From: Cytophagales bacterium Ga0077538
GTDB lineage: Bacteria; Bacteroidota; Bacteroidia; Cytophagales; Cyclobacteriaceae
NCBI GenBank assembly: GCA_001464155.1
Contig: LNEN01000179.1
Coordinates: 1 to 37,935 of the forward strand
DNA: 37,935 bases
Reading direction: 5' to 3'
This document shows, in pieces, positions 20,312-28,841 of the stretch. Positions within the stretch are counted from its first letter, which is position 1, and every line of letters begins with the position of its first letter. Under the pieces are notes generated by a model that made no database searches, had not been told where the DNA came from, and saw only the letters and a list, made by a program, of their open reading frames with translations. A program made the translations under genes and the position numbers.

Positions 20312-21135
20312 CGTTCACCAACTTCTTGCGTAGTATGCCGTGACTTGGGGAAAAGAGAAAGGCCAGCGCGAAGACTACACCACTGCAGGAAGCTATGGCT
20401 GCAGCGATCGAACCATCGATCCATAGCAACACATGCATAGACAAGCATGCGCGGAAAGGAATCTGTTAGCAAGTAGGCTGTAGCGGCCGGAACAATCAAC
20501 AAAGCCACCACAAGGATGGCTCCCACCGATTCAAAAGATGCCACAGTAGTAGTAGAAACAAGGGCCATGATAAGGTAGTGCCACAAGGCAGTAGAAAAGC
20601 CCAGGGAGGCAGCATAACCAGGATCGAAAGAAGTGAGTAGAAGTTCTTTGAAGAAGAGTGCGAGCACCAGTAGAATTAGCACCAGCACCAGGCTCATCAC
20701 CACAACCGCTTTGGGTGCGAGTACAAAGCCACTGTCCAGTATAATCATGTCTAGTGGTGTGTAGGCTATTTCGCCATACAACACACAATCTTGATCTAAG
20801 TCGACCTTACCGGCAAATAGTGATATCAGCACCACCCCAATGGCAAAGAGCCAGGTAAAGGTTACACCAATGGCAGCATCACTTTGCAGTCGTGCTTTTT
20901 TATGAAAGAATTCGATTAGGAAAGTGGTGAACACGCCTAACACCCCAGCCCCAATTAACATAGTTACTGAATCACGACTACCGGAGAGCAGAAAGGCGAT
21001 CACAATTCCGGGTAGCACTGCATGGGAGATGGCATCACCTATAAGCGCCATTCGTCTAAGGATTAAAAAGCATCCCAACAAGGCACAGCAAATGGATACG
21101 AGAGAGGCGGTGAGTATAATCCAAAAGTCGTTCAT
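20301..21135 (-). pseudogene. Metal (Mn/Zn/Fe) ABC transporter permease with apparent internal deletion and frame change near 20415-20445
   Basis: Opening frame: MNDFWIILTASLVSICCALLGCFLILRRMALIGDAISHAVLPGIVIAFLLSG...LLIVPAATAYLLTDSFPRMLVYACVA, a typical ABC-3 permease. It then continues as an unrelated tail to 20083. Another frame gives the expected ending ...LWIDGSIAAAIASCSGVVFALAFLFSPSHGILRKKLVNAMN*, with stop at 20301-20303. Confidence 0.8.
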
Positions 21136-21140
21136 ACTAT

Positions 21141-21175
21141 CAGTTATTCGTTATCAGTTGTCCGTTATCCGTAAG
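21141..21175. repeat. Degenerate 7-bp tandem repeat (five heptads, CAGTTAT-like)
   Basis: CAGTTAT / TCGTTAT / CAGTTGT / CCGTTAT / CCGTAAG read directly in phase. Confidence 0.8.
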
Positions 21176-22454
21176 GGCTTTGCGTCTTGTGCGGATATAC
21201 GGTTGGGTAATTGAGTATACGTTCAAGGTCTGCTTCCAATTCAGGAGTCAGAAAGTGTTCAATGGTTTCGGCATCTTCATGCACGTGATCAGGAGCAATG
21301 TTGACATGCGTTGTCAGGTACAACTCCCATAAACGATGAATCTTCACGATGCGCTGTGCTCTTGTTTTTCCTTCTTCTGTCAACCCCCAGAGTTTACCAC
21401 TTCGTTCCACATAGCCTTGTGCAAACAAGCGATGTAAGGAGGCCATCAGTCTTTGGGGATGTAGTTTTCGTTTACGGATAATCTCATCGATGTAACGCTG
21501 CAAGTAAAAATTCTTGTTTTCTTCTCCCAGTTGATAGAGCGCTTTTAAAACATTTTCGTCCTGTATGGTTCGTTGAAAACGCTTCTGTTTAAAATGCCTG
21601 TTGAGTATTCCTTTTCGGGGTGCCAGAAAAAAAGAAAGTAAGGCAAGTGTTGAAACAACAATGACGATCCAGGGACCCGTGGGCATAGAAGGAGCCGTAT
21701 ACGAAATGTAGGCACCCGCCAATCCGCTGAAAGCACCTACCGAGGCAGCCACTATGAGCATGGCGCGAATAGAGGTAGTCCAGAAGCGTGCGACTGCAGC
21801 AGGCGTAATGAGTACTGCCGCCATCAACACCACGCCTACTGCTTGGATGCCAATCACTACCGCCAGCACAATCATGGAAGTCATCAGTAATTCAATTCGT
21901 TTTACAGGAAGTCCTAAAGACAACGCGTAGTTTCTATCGAAAACCACGAGCTCGAATTCTTTCAGAAAGAGAATCGTCATCACGATTAAGATGATGGCTA
22001 CTACGGAGAAGACTATCAAATCATTCCCCACTAAAGCGGCTGCTTTTCCAAAGAGAAAATGATCCAAACCAGCTTGATTGGCATTGCCACTTTTTTGAAT
22101 GACCGTCAGCAACAGAATACCAATTCCAAAGAAAACAGAAAGCACCATGCCAATGGCGGTGTCTTCTTTAATGCGACTACGGGTAGTGACTACCTGAACT
22201 ACTTGCAACGAGAGCCAACCTGTTATGAAAGCGCCCAGAATAAGGTAAAAAGGATTTTTGGTGCCCGAAAGCATAAACCCTAAGCAAATGCCCGGTAGTA
22301 CGGCATGCGCAATGGCATCGCCCAGCAAAGACTTCTTATTTAAAAAGGTAAAGGAACCTACTAAAGCAGAACTAGCAGTAATCAGAATAGAGCCCAGCGT
22401 AACGTAGCGCACGTTGGGATCGGCAAAAGAGAAAAACTCTGTGAAGTTACTCAT
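21165..22454 (-). CDS. Metal ABC transporter permease with C-terminal DtxR/MntR-like domain
   Basis: N-terminal ABC-3 permease (FLNKKSLLGDAIAHAVLPGICLGFMLSGTKN...LITPAAVARFWT). C-terminal winged helix plus dimerisation-like region (MASLHRLFAQGYVERSGKLWGLTEEGKTRAQRIVKIHRLWELYLTTHVNIAPDHVHEDAETIEHFLTPELEADLERIL), similar to the stand-alone regulator in the same operon. Confidence 0.9.
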   Translation of the reverse strand: MSNFTEFFSFADPNVRYVTLGSILITASSALVGSFTFLNKKSLLGDAIAHAVLPGICLGFMLSGTKNPFYLILGAFITGWLSLQVVQVVTTRSRIKEDTAIGMVLSVFFGIGILLLTVIQKSGNANQAGLDHFLFGKAAALVGNDLIVFSVVAIILIVMTILFLKEFELVVFDRNYALSLGLPVKRIELLMTSMIVLAVVIGIQAVGVVLMAAVLITPAAVARFWTTSIRAMLIVAASVGAFSGLAGAYISYTAPSMPTGPWIVIVVSTLALLSFFLAPRKGILNRHFKQKRFQRTIQDENVLKALYQLGEENKNFYLQRYIDEIIRKRKLHPQRLMASLHRLFAQGYVERSGKLWGLTEEGKTRAQRIVKIHRLWELYLTTHVNIAPDHVHEDAETIEHFLTPELEADLERILNYPTVYPHKTQSPYG

Positions 22455-23254
22455 ACGGCTTTGTCTTCTCTGTTCGGAAAATCTTCTCTGCGTATTAAGT
22501 CGCCTACATCGGACAAGAGAGTAAGCTTACCACCATACGTCTCTTGTAAGTTATGCTGCGTGAAAACTGTTTCGGTAGGACCGTGCGCAATTAAGCGGGT
22601 GTTCAAAAGAATGACCCAATCAAAATAGGAAGTAACCGATTGTAGATCGTGATGAACTACAATAACCGTTTTGTTCGCGGCCGTCATACTTTGCAGCAGT
22701 TGTATGATGGTCTTCTCCGTAGCCGCATCTACACCGGCAAAGGGTTCATCCATAAAATAGATGTCTGCTTGTTGTGCTAGTGCGCGTGCTAAAAAGGTAC
22801 GTTGTTGTTGTCCGCCAGAAAGTTGTGCAATCTGACGATTGGCAAAAGATTCCATTCCTACTTTTTTCAAGCAGTCCATCGCCACATCCATGTCGGCCTT
22901 TCGCGGACGTTTCACCAAGCCTAGTTTTCCATAGCGTCCCATCATCACTACATCCAGCACGGATACCGGGAAATCCCAGTCGACAGATTCGCGTTGCGGA
23001 ACATAACTAATGCGCGATCGAACAGCCGAAAGTTCCTGATCATATAATTTGCAATAGCCGCTGCTCAAGGGAAGAAGCCCCATCACCGATTTGATAAGAG
23101 TTGATTTTCCTGCACCATTCGGTCCGATAATGCCGACTAGTTTTCCTTGCGGAATGGTAAGGTCAATATTCCATAGTACCGGCTTGCGATCGAAGGCAAC
23201 AGTCAAGTCGTGTACTTCTAAGGCAGGGTGTGCTGGTGTAATGTGCTTTTCCAT
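22451..23254 (-). CDS. Metal ABC transporter ATP-binding protein
   Basis: Walker A GPNGAGKSTLIKSVMGLL, signature LSGGQQQRTFLARALAQQADIYFMDEPFAGVD, H-loop VVHHD. Confidence 0.95.
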   Translation of the reverse strand: MEKHITPAHPALEVHDLTVAFDRKPVLWNIDLTIPQGKLVGIIGPNGAGKSTLIKSVMGLLPLSSGYCKLYDQELSAVRSRISYVPQRESVDWDFPVSVLDVVMMGRYGKLGLVKRPRKADMDVAMDCLKKVGMESFANRQIAQLSGGQQQRTFLARALAQQADIYFMDEPFAGVDAATEKTIIQLLQSMTAANKTVIVVHHDLQSVTSYFDWVILLNTRLIAHGPTETVFTQHNLQETYGGKLTLLSDVGDLIRREDFPNREDKAV

Positions 23255-23259
23255 AGGAA

Positions 23260-24273
23260 TTATTTCAAAGACTCTACAATCGTGCTTACATTTTTATGAA
23301 CCATTCCAATATAGGTACCTTCCTTAGTGTTGGCTGGTCCCATGGCATCGGAATATAAACTTCCGCCAATGCGCACTTGCCAGTTTTGTTGCAGGCAACC
23401 TTCAATGACCGCGTTGATCGATTTTTCGGAGACAGATGTTTCCACAAAAATGGCTTTGATTTTTCTGTCAATAATAAAGTCCACTAACGCTGTTACATCT
23501 TTCAGTCCAAACTCTGCTACGGTTGAAATCCCCTGCAAGCCACGTACTTCTACTCCATAGGCATCGCCAAAGTAACCGAAAGCATCGTGGGCAGTAATCA
23601 ACACGCGTTGCGATTCCGGTATCTCCTTAATTTTTTCCTGGATGGAAGCATGTAAAGAGTCTAATTGCAGAAGGTAAGTGCTAGCATGCTCAGTATACTC
23701 TGCAGCGTGGATTGAATCAGTGTTTGCCAACGTAGTGGCGGCAACTTTCACTGCTTCTTTCCACAAGGCCACATCAAACCAGATGTGTGGATCGTGTATA
23801 CCATTTGCTACACTCCGCAGACGCGCTGTGTCAATCTCACCACCTACAGCAACCACCGTTTTTGTTCGGGCGAGTTTCTCTAGGACTTCACCCATTTTAC
23901 CCTCCAGGTGTAAACCGTTATAGAAGATAATATCGGCATTCGTTAATTTTTCCAGGTCACCTTGTGTGGCTTTGTACAAGTGCGGGTCTACACCAGGACC
24001 CATCAACGCGACAACGTCTGCATGATTGCCCACAATATTCTTAACCGCATCCGCGATCATTCCTGTTGTGGTAACGATGCTGAGCTTATCACTCTTTGCT
24101 GTTTCAGCTTTAGGGGAGCAGCTGGAGAGGATACTAAGTAGAATCAAGGCTAGCAAGTAAATTATGGAAGTAGGGTTACTAGCTACTAGCTTCGAGCTAC
24201 TAGGTTGAGGCTCGAAGCTTGAGGCTTGAAGCTTGTAGTTTACTATGAGATGGTTTTCTGATTTTATATTCAT
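23260..24273 (-). CDS. Metal ABC transporter substrate-binding lipoprotein (ZnuA/TroA family)
   Basis: Lipobox ILSSC; KLSIVTTTGMIADAVKNIVGNHADVVALMGPGVDPHLYKATQGDLEKLTNADIIFYNGLHLEGKM...DPHIWFDVALWKEAV...LITAHDAFGYFGDAYGVEVRGLQGISTVAEFG. Confidence 0.94.
   Translation of the reverse strand: MNIKSENHLIVNYKLQASSFEPQPSSSKLVASNPTSIIYLLALILLSILSSCSPKAETAKSDKLSIVTTTGMIADAVKNIVGNHADVVALMGPGVDPHLYKATQGDLEKLTNADIIFYNGLHLEGKMGEVLEKLARTKTVVAVGGEIDTARLRSVANGIHDPHIWFDVALWKEAVKVAATTLANTDSIHAAEYTEHASTYLLQLDSLHASIQEKIKEIPESQRVLITAHDAFGYFGDAYGVEVRGLQGISTVAEFGLKDVTALVDFIIDRKIKAIFVETSVSEKSINAVIEGCLQQNWQVRIGGSLYSDAMGPANTKEGTYIGMVHKNVSTIVESLK
24175..24244. repeat. Degenerate 7-bp tandem repeat (10 heptads, GCTTNNA-like) overlapping the 5' coding end of the substrate-binding protein gene
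   Basis: GTTACTA GCTACTA GCTTCGA GCTACTA GGTTGAG GCTCGAA GCTTGAG GCTTGAA GCTTGTA GTTTACT; G at column 1 and T at column 3 in all ten units. Confidence 0.85.
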
Positions 24274-24275
24274 AC

Positions 24276-24956
24276 TTATTCTTTTACTAAAATGTTTTCA
24301 GCCGCTTCACGCGAAATCAGTTGAGGGTTATTGTCTTTGATCGAAACTTCCAGGGAGCCATCAAATTCGATACGCTCTGTTACGAGCACCTTGGCACCGA
24401 TTTGTACCCCAATTTTACTGAGGTATTGAAGGAAAGATGGAGAGCCATTACGAACAGCGCAGACATAGAGTGTTTTGTTGATAAGTGCATCCTTCAGCAC
24501 TACTTGTTTCTCCTGCTTAATGCGTCCATTCTTGTCTGGTATCGGATGTCCATGAGGATCTGCCGTGGGATGTCCCAAGAACTCATCCAGCTTTTCGATG
24601 AGCAGGGAGGAGTGAATATGTTCTAATTGTTCGGCCACCTCATGCACCTGGTCCCATTGAAAATTTAGCTTTTGCACGAGAAAGGTTTCCCACAAGCGGT
24701 GTTTGCGCACAATACTCAGGGCGAGTTGCTTCCCTTTTTTGGTGATGTTTACGCCATAGTACTTTTCATACTCAATTAACTCCTTTGACGAGAGTTTCTT
24801 AATCATGTCCGTCACCGTAGCTGCCTTCGTGTTCAAAGAGGCTGCGATTTCATTGGTAAGCACGGCTTTGGTACCACCTTCAGAAAGATGGTAAATGGAT
24901 TTCAGGTAGTTTTCTTCCGTGTAACTAAGCATACCGTACGGATTAACGATATGCAA
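24276..24956 (-). CDS. DtxR/MntR family metal-dependent transcriptional regulator
   Basis: MLSYTEENYLKSIYHLSEGGTKAVLTNEIAASLNTKAATVTDMIKKLSSKELIEYEKYYGVNITKKGKQLALSIVRKHRLWETFLVQKLNFQWDQVHEVAEQLEHIHS...DEFLGHPTADPHGHPIP; the likely true start is the ATG at 24932. Confidence 0.95.
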   Translation of the reverse strand: MHIVNPYGMLSYTEENYLKSIYHLSEGGTKAVLTNEIAASLNTKAATVTDMIKKLSSKELIEYEKYYGVNITKKGKQLALSIVRKHRLWETFLVQKLNFQWDQVHEVAEQLEHIHSSLLIEKLDEFLGHPTADPHGHPIPDKNGRIKQEKQVVLKDALINKTLYVCAVRNGSPSFLQYLSKIGVQIGAKVLVTERIEFDGSLEVSIKDNNPQLISREAAENILVKE

Positions 24957-24965
24957 AAATAAAAG

Positions 24966-24981
24966 TTTAGATTAGTCTAAA
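24966..24981. promoter_or_regulatory. Candidate DtxR/MntR operator TTTAGATTAGTCTAAA
   Basis: TTTAGA-TTAG-TCTAAA inverted repeat directly upstream of the regulator gene that heads the metal-transport operon. Confidence 0.6.
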
Positions 24982-24987
24982 AAATAA

Positions 24988-26103
24988 TTACAGAGACTTT
25001 ATTACTTGGCTGAGGGCTGTTGTCTCTATTTCCCATAAAAACTCACTTTTTGATGTTTTTGGAGACTTTACCTCCTGCATTTGTTGAAACCAGCTTGTTT
25101 CTGCCACGTCTTCAAAGATCACCAATCCCATGCCCGATTCTTTGATTTTTGCATCCAGTACCGAATTGGGCGTGGCCAGAATGCGGAGGCCTAAGGCCGC
25201 ATATTCAAAAAATTTGGTGGGGATTCTTCCTCGCGTGCTCACATTGTCTGGGTAGCAGATAAAACCAAAATCAGCACGACTTATTTCCTGTATAATTTGA
25301 TGATGGGGTACATGCTTATCCACTCCAATCAAGTTGATGAAAGCATGCGTGTCTGCTTCGTGCTTAAGTCGTTGTTGACATTCTTGTTGGGCTGCATAGC
25401 CGATAATGGTGAGCTCTATTTTCGAATCAAGTTCGTGTAAGCGTTTGGTGAGATGGATGGCCGTAAAGACACCCGTTGTTTCGGCCAGGGTGCCCGTGAA
25501 GAGCAGGCGGTGAAAACCTGTTTGAGTATTGACGTCCTGATCTTTCTCGAGCAAATGCTTGTTTTCAAGTATGGTAAATCGTGTGCCGAGGAAGTTCAAT
25601 TGCCGTGCATACACCTGCTCCGCTAAGAGAAAATGATGGATAAAAGGAGACGTTAGGTATTCGATACTGCGAACATAAAGTGCTAGCGGCCAGCGTACTA
25701 AAACAGGGAAGGCGTTAGTATGCAATAGATTTAAATAGTAATTCTCCCGGACATCGTACACGATTTTTGTACCGACCAAAGCGCGCAGCAAGATAGCACC
25801 GACTAAAAGTTCATGAGAGGTTATAATCAATACAGCTGGCTTTAAGCGTAAGCATTGCAGAAAGATGCGAGCGGGTGCCAGGAGGCGCTGAAGGCTAAGT
25901 CGCGGAAAGGGCCCTATGGGATATAGGGCTATGGGAGAGTTAGAAGGAGATTGCTTTTCGGCAGGGGCAAAGCCAATAATGCTCACCTCACAAGTATCTT
26001 TAACCAACGAGGCACCTAATTTCGAAAACATGCGTGTTTCATCGACTGGTTTTAGCACCGAGGCAATAACTATTTTCTTTTTTTCTCTTTCTTGCATGTT
26101 CAT
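24988..26103 (-). CDS. Glycosyltransferase family 4-like protein
   Basis: KKIVIASVLKPVDETRMFSKLGASLVKD...; LLFTGTLAETTGVFTAIHLTKRLHELDSKIELTIIGYAAQ...ISRADFGFICYPDNVSTRGRIPTKFFEYAALGLRILATPNSVLD, a GT4-like C-terminal half. Confidence 0.8.
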   Translation of the reverse strand: MNMQEREKKKIVIASVLKPVDETRMFSKLGASLVKDTCEVSIIGFAPAEKQSPSNSPIALYPIGPFPRLSLQRLLAPARIFLQCLRLKPAVLIITSHELLVGAILLRALVGTKIVYDVRENYYLNLLHTNAFPVLVRWPLALYVRSIEYLTSPFIHHFLLAEQVYARQLNFLGTRFTILENKHLLEKDQDVNTQTGFHRLLFTGTLAETTGVFTAIHLTKRLHELDSKIELTIIGYAAQQECQQRLKHEADTHAFINLIGVDKHVPHHQIIQEISRADFGFICYPDNVSTRGRIPTKFFEYAALGLRILATPNSVLDAKIKESGMGLVIFEDVAETSWFQQMQEVKSPKTSKSEFLWEIETTALSQVIKSL

Positions 26104-26105
26104 TT

Positions 26106-26113
26106 CAAAGGTA
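26106..26113 (-). promoter_or_regulatory. Candidate -7 promoter element TACCTTTG adjacent to the glycosyltransferase start
   Basis: Reverse strand TACCTTTGAAATGAACATG: element ends 2 nt before the first ATG and 8 nt before the second ATG. Confidence 0.45.
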
Positions 26114-26123
26114 CACTAGCACA

Positions 26124-26930
26124 ATGAAAGAACTAATAGAAAAGGCTTGGGAAAACAGAGCGCTCCTGCAGGAAAAAGAAACACAACAAATCATCCGTGA
26201 AGTAATCGATCAGTTGGACAGAGGGGTGCTGCGGGTAGCGGAACCGATGGGTAATGAGTGGAAAGTAAATGATTGGGTAAAGAAGGCGGTGATCATGTAT
26301 TTTCCCATACAAAAAATGGAAACCATTGAAGTAGGGCCTTTTGAATTTCACGATAAAATGGCTTTGAAACGCAACTATCAGGCGCTGGGCGTACGGGTAG
26401 TACCGCATGCGGTGGCTCGGTATGGTGCCTACCTGAGCAAGGGTGTTATCATGATGCCTTCGTACGTAAATATTGGTGCTTATGTAGACGAGGGCACCAT
26501 GGTGGATACTTGGGCAACGGTGGGCAGTTGCGCACAGATTGGGAAGAACGTGCATTTAAGCGGAGGGGTGGGTATTGGCGGTGTATTAGAACCTGTGCAA
26601 GCAGCACCCGTTATTATTGAAGACAATGCCTTTTTAGGGTCACGAAGTATTGTAGTAGAAGGTGTGCGCGTTGGGAGAGAGGCTGTTTTAGGGGCTAATG
26701 TGGTGTTAACTGCTAGTTCTAAAATAATTGATGTAACGGGCAGTACACCAGTCGAATACAAAAGTTATGTGCCTGAACGTTCAGTAGTCATTCCGGGTTC
26801 TTACACCAAGAAATTTCCGGCTGGTGAATTCCAGGTGCCATGTGCCCTGATTATTGGAAAACGCAAAGAAAGTACAGATAAGAAAACTTCGTTGAATGAT
26901 GCCTTGCGCGAAAACAATGTGGCCGTGTAA
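26124..26930 (+). CDS. dapD: 2,3,4,5-tetrahydropyridine-2,6-dicarboxylate N-succinyltransferase
   Basis: MKELIEKAWENRALLQ...VRVVPHAVARYGAYLSKGVIMMPSYVNIGAYVDEGTMVDTWATVGSCAQIGKNVHLSGGVGIGGVLEPVQAAPVIIEDNAFLGSRSIVVEGV. Confidence 0.97.
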   Translation: MKELIEKAWENRALLQEKETQQIIREVIDQLDRGVLRVAEPMGNEWKVNDWVKKAVIMYFPIQKMETIEVGPFEFHDKMALKRNYQALGVRVVPHAVARYGAYLSKGVIMMPSYVNIGAYVDEGTMVDTWATVGSCAQIGKNVHLSGGVGIGGVLEPVQAAPVIIEDNAFLGSRSIVVEGVRVGREAVLGANVVLTASSKIIDVTGSTPVEYKSYVPERSVVIPGSYTKKFPAGEFQVPCALIIGKRKESTDKKTSLNDALRENNVAV

Positions 26931-27055
26931 GAAAGGAATAACAGGTAAAGGAGTAACTACGAACACGTTAGCGATATTGGCATTTGCTTTGTCTTACAGG
27001 ATAACAAACCCTGGTTTTCAGTGTACTGAGAATCCTTAAATTTACAGTTGATCGT

Positions 27056-27871
27056 ATGCTTCGCTTAGTTGTTATCCTTCTCTACGCCACACTTTTATTC
27101 GGATTTACCTCCGAGAAGGAAGAAATCTATCCATTCGTGAAGAATGATAGCTTTAAAAGGGGAGAGTATATTAAGTACAAGTTAACCTACGGCTTTTTCA
27201 CAGTAGGTAAAGGGCATGCCATCATCAACGAAAATTACCACGCAGTAAACGGCCGCAGCTGTTTTAAATTGGATGCCTACGGAAGCACGGTGGGTATGTT
27301 AAGTTGGGTAACCGATGTGGATGATCATTGGGGCGCTTACATTGACACCCTTTCTATTTTGCCAGAAGTATCCTATCGCATCATTCGGGAAGGGCGCTAC
27401 AAGTTGGATGAGTACACCTATTTCGACCATGAGAAGAAGAAGGTTACCGTGAAAGTGATTGACCATAAAACGGGTAAGTTCAAAGAACCCAAAGAATACG
27501 AAACCAACTTGCATACACGCGACATGGCTGCAGGCTTCCTTTTTATGCGCACTCTCGATTTCTCTAAAATCCAAAAGGGAGACACTATCGTGATCAAAGG
27601 TTTTTTTGAAGACACCTTCTATAAACAGGCCATTGTTTACCACGGCAAGGATGTCTTGAAAATGAAGTTTGGAAAAGTGCGGGCACTCAAGTTTAAACCC
27701 GTGATGCCAGCTAATAAATTGTTTGATGGTGAAAACTCCATCACTGCCTGGTTTTCAGACGATCGCAACCGAATACCCCTTCGCATTGATGCTGAGATGT
27801 TTATCGGTAGTGCGGGAGTAGAATTAACGGATTACGGACGACTCAAGCATCCTCTTAATTTAGTTCGTTGA
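27056..27871 (+). CDS. DUF3108-like exported protein
   Basis: N-terminal hydrophobic segment; FKRGEYIKYKLTYGFFTVGKGHAIINENY...AYIDTLSILPEVSYRIIREGRYKLDEYTYFDHEKKKVTV...FFEDTFYKQAIVYHGKDVLKMKFGKVRALKFKPVMP. Confidence 0.75.
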   Translation: MLRLVVILLYATLLFGFTSEKEEIYPFVKNDSFKRGEYIKYKLTYGFFTVGKGHAIINENYHAVNGRSCFKLDAYGSTVGMLSWVTDVDDHWGAYIDTLSILPEVSYRIIREGRYKLDEYTYFDHEKKKVTVKVIDHKTGKFKEPKEYETNLHTRDMAAGFLFMRTLDFSKIQKGDTIVIKGFFEDTFYKQAIVYHGKDVLKMKFGKVRALKFKPVMPANKLFDGENSITAWFSDDRNRIPLRIDAEMFIGSAGVELTDYGRLKHPLNLVR

Positions 27872-28282
27872 TTGTTTGCCAAGGGAAAGCAACAATTTTT
27901 GATAGCCCTCTTTTAGAATTGGTTTGATCAAATAATCAGACACATTCGCATTACTTTTAGCCCTGTTCATGTCAGAAGGATCAATGGACGAACTCACCAT
28001 GTAGATAACGATTTTCTTCGCCAATTGCTTTTTCAATTCTGCATAATCATTTAAGAAAGCCCAACCATCCACATAGGGCCTGTTGATGTCGAGCAGAATA
28101 ATATCTGGTAAATTTCCTTCCTGACTGGCATTCGCTAACAAATAACGCAAAGCCTCTTCTCCATTGGAGAATTGCAAGATCGTAGGCTGCTCACCGGTGG
28201 AGCGCAACATGCGTGAGGCGGTTAGTTGAAAAATGGAATCATCATCCACTAAGGCAATGGTAAGGGGAGTCGAATTGCTCAT
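27860..28282 (-). CDS. Single-domain response regulator
   Basis: MSNSTPLTIALVDDDSIFQLTASRMLRSTGEQPTILQFSNGEEALRYLL...LPDIILLDINRPYVDGWAFLNDY...IYMVSSSIDPSDMNRAKSNANVSDYLIKPI; the ORF track extends to 28324 but MSNSTP at 28282 is the likelier start. Confidence 0.9.
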   Translation of the reverse strand: MSNSTPLTIALVDDDSIFQLTASRMLRSTGEQPTILQFSNGEEALRYLLANASQEGNLPDIILLDINRPYVDGWAFLNDYAELKKQLAKKIVIYMVSSSIDPSDMNRAKSNANVSDYLIKPILKEGYQKLLLSLGKQSTN

Positions 28283-28443
28283 ATAAATAAAGGTACAAAA
28301 AGACTCAAAGAAACAAGTACCCAAAAACTAGGGTGTTTCTACTCACAGTTAAAAACCGAAGATTACTATTCAACAAACTAAAAGAGCCTTTGTTTATTGA
28401 CTTTATTTTACAAACTTTCTTACTAGACCTAAACAAAACAAGT

Positions 28444-28818
28444 ATGCTTAAAGAATTTAAAGCCTTTGCCATGCGCGGCAATGTGGTGGACCTGGCAGTG
28501 GGCGTAATCATTGGTGCTGCTTTTGGAACCATAGTCTCCTCCTTCATTAATGATGTTTTAACACCTTTGTTGTTAAAGCCTGCTTTGGATGCGGCTCATC
28601 TCAGTAAACTGGAAGATCTGACTGTTTTGGGTGCTGTTAAGTATGGAAAATTCTTGTCGTCTACGATTAATTTCTTGATTGTGGCCTTTGTACTATTTCT
28701 AATTGTTAAGGCCATGAACGCTGCTAAGAAGAAAGAAGAAGCAACTCCAAGCTCTCCGCCAGAAGTACCTACTGACATTAAGTTGCTTACAGAGATAAGA
28801 GACCTGCTGAAGAAGTAG
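28444..28818 (+). CDS. mscL: Large-conductance mechanosensitive channel
   Basis: MLKEFKAFAMRGNVVDLAVGVIIGAAFGTIVSSFINDVLTPLL...VKYGKFLSSTINFLIVAFVLFLIVKAMN...LLTEIRDLLKK; start moved from the ORF-track 28333 to ATG 28444. Confidence 0.95.
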   Translation: MLKEFKAFAMRGNVVDLAVGVIIGAAFGTIVSSFINDVLTPLLLKPALDAAHLSKLEDLTVLGAVKYGKFLSSTINFLIVAFVLFLIVKAMNAAKKKEEATPSSPPEVPTDIKLLTEIRDLLKK

Positions 28819-28841
28819 ACTACGCTAACTTATTTCTGTTT

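Noticed and set aside
28333-28443. N-terminal extension of MscL in the ORF track
   Set aside because: MLKEFKAFAMRGNVVDLAVGVIIG at 28444 is the canonical MscL start; the upstream stretch is a read-through from a GTG.
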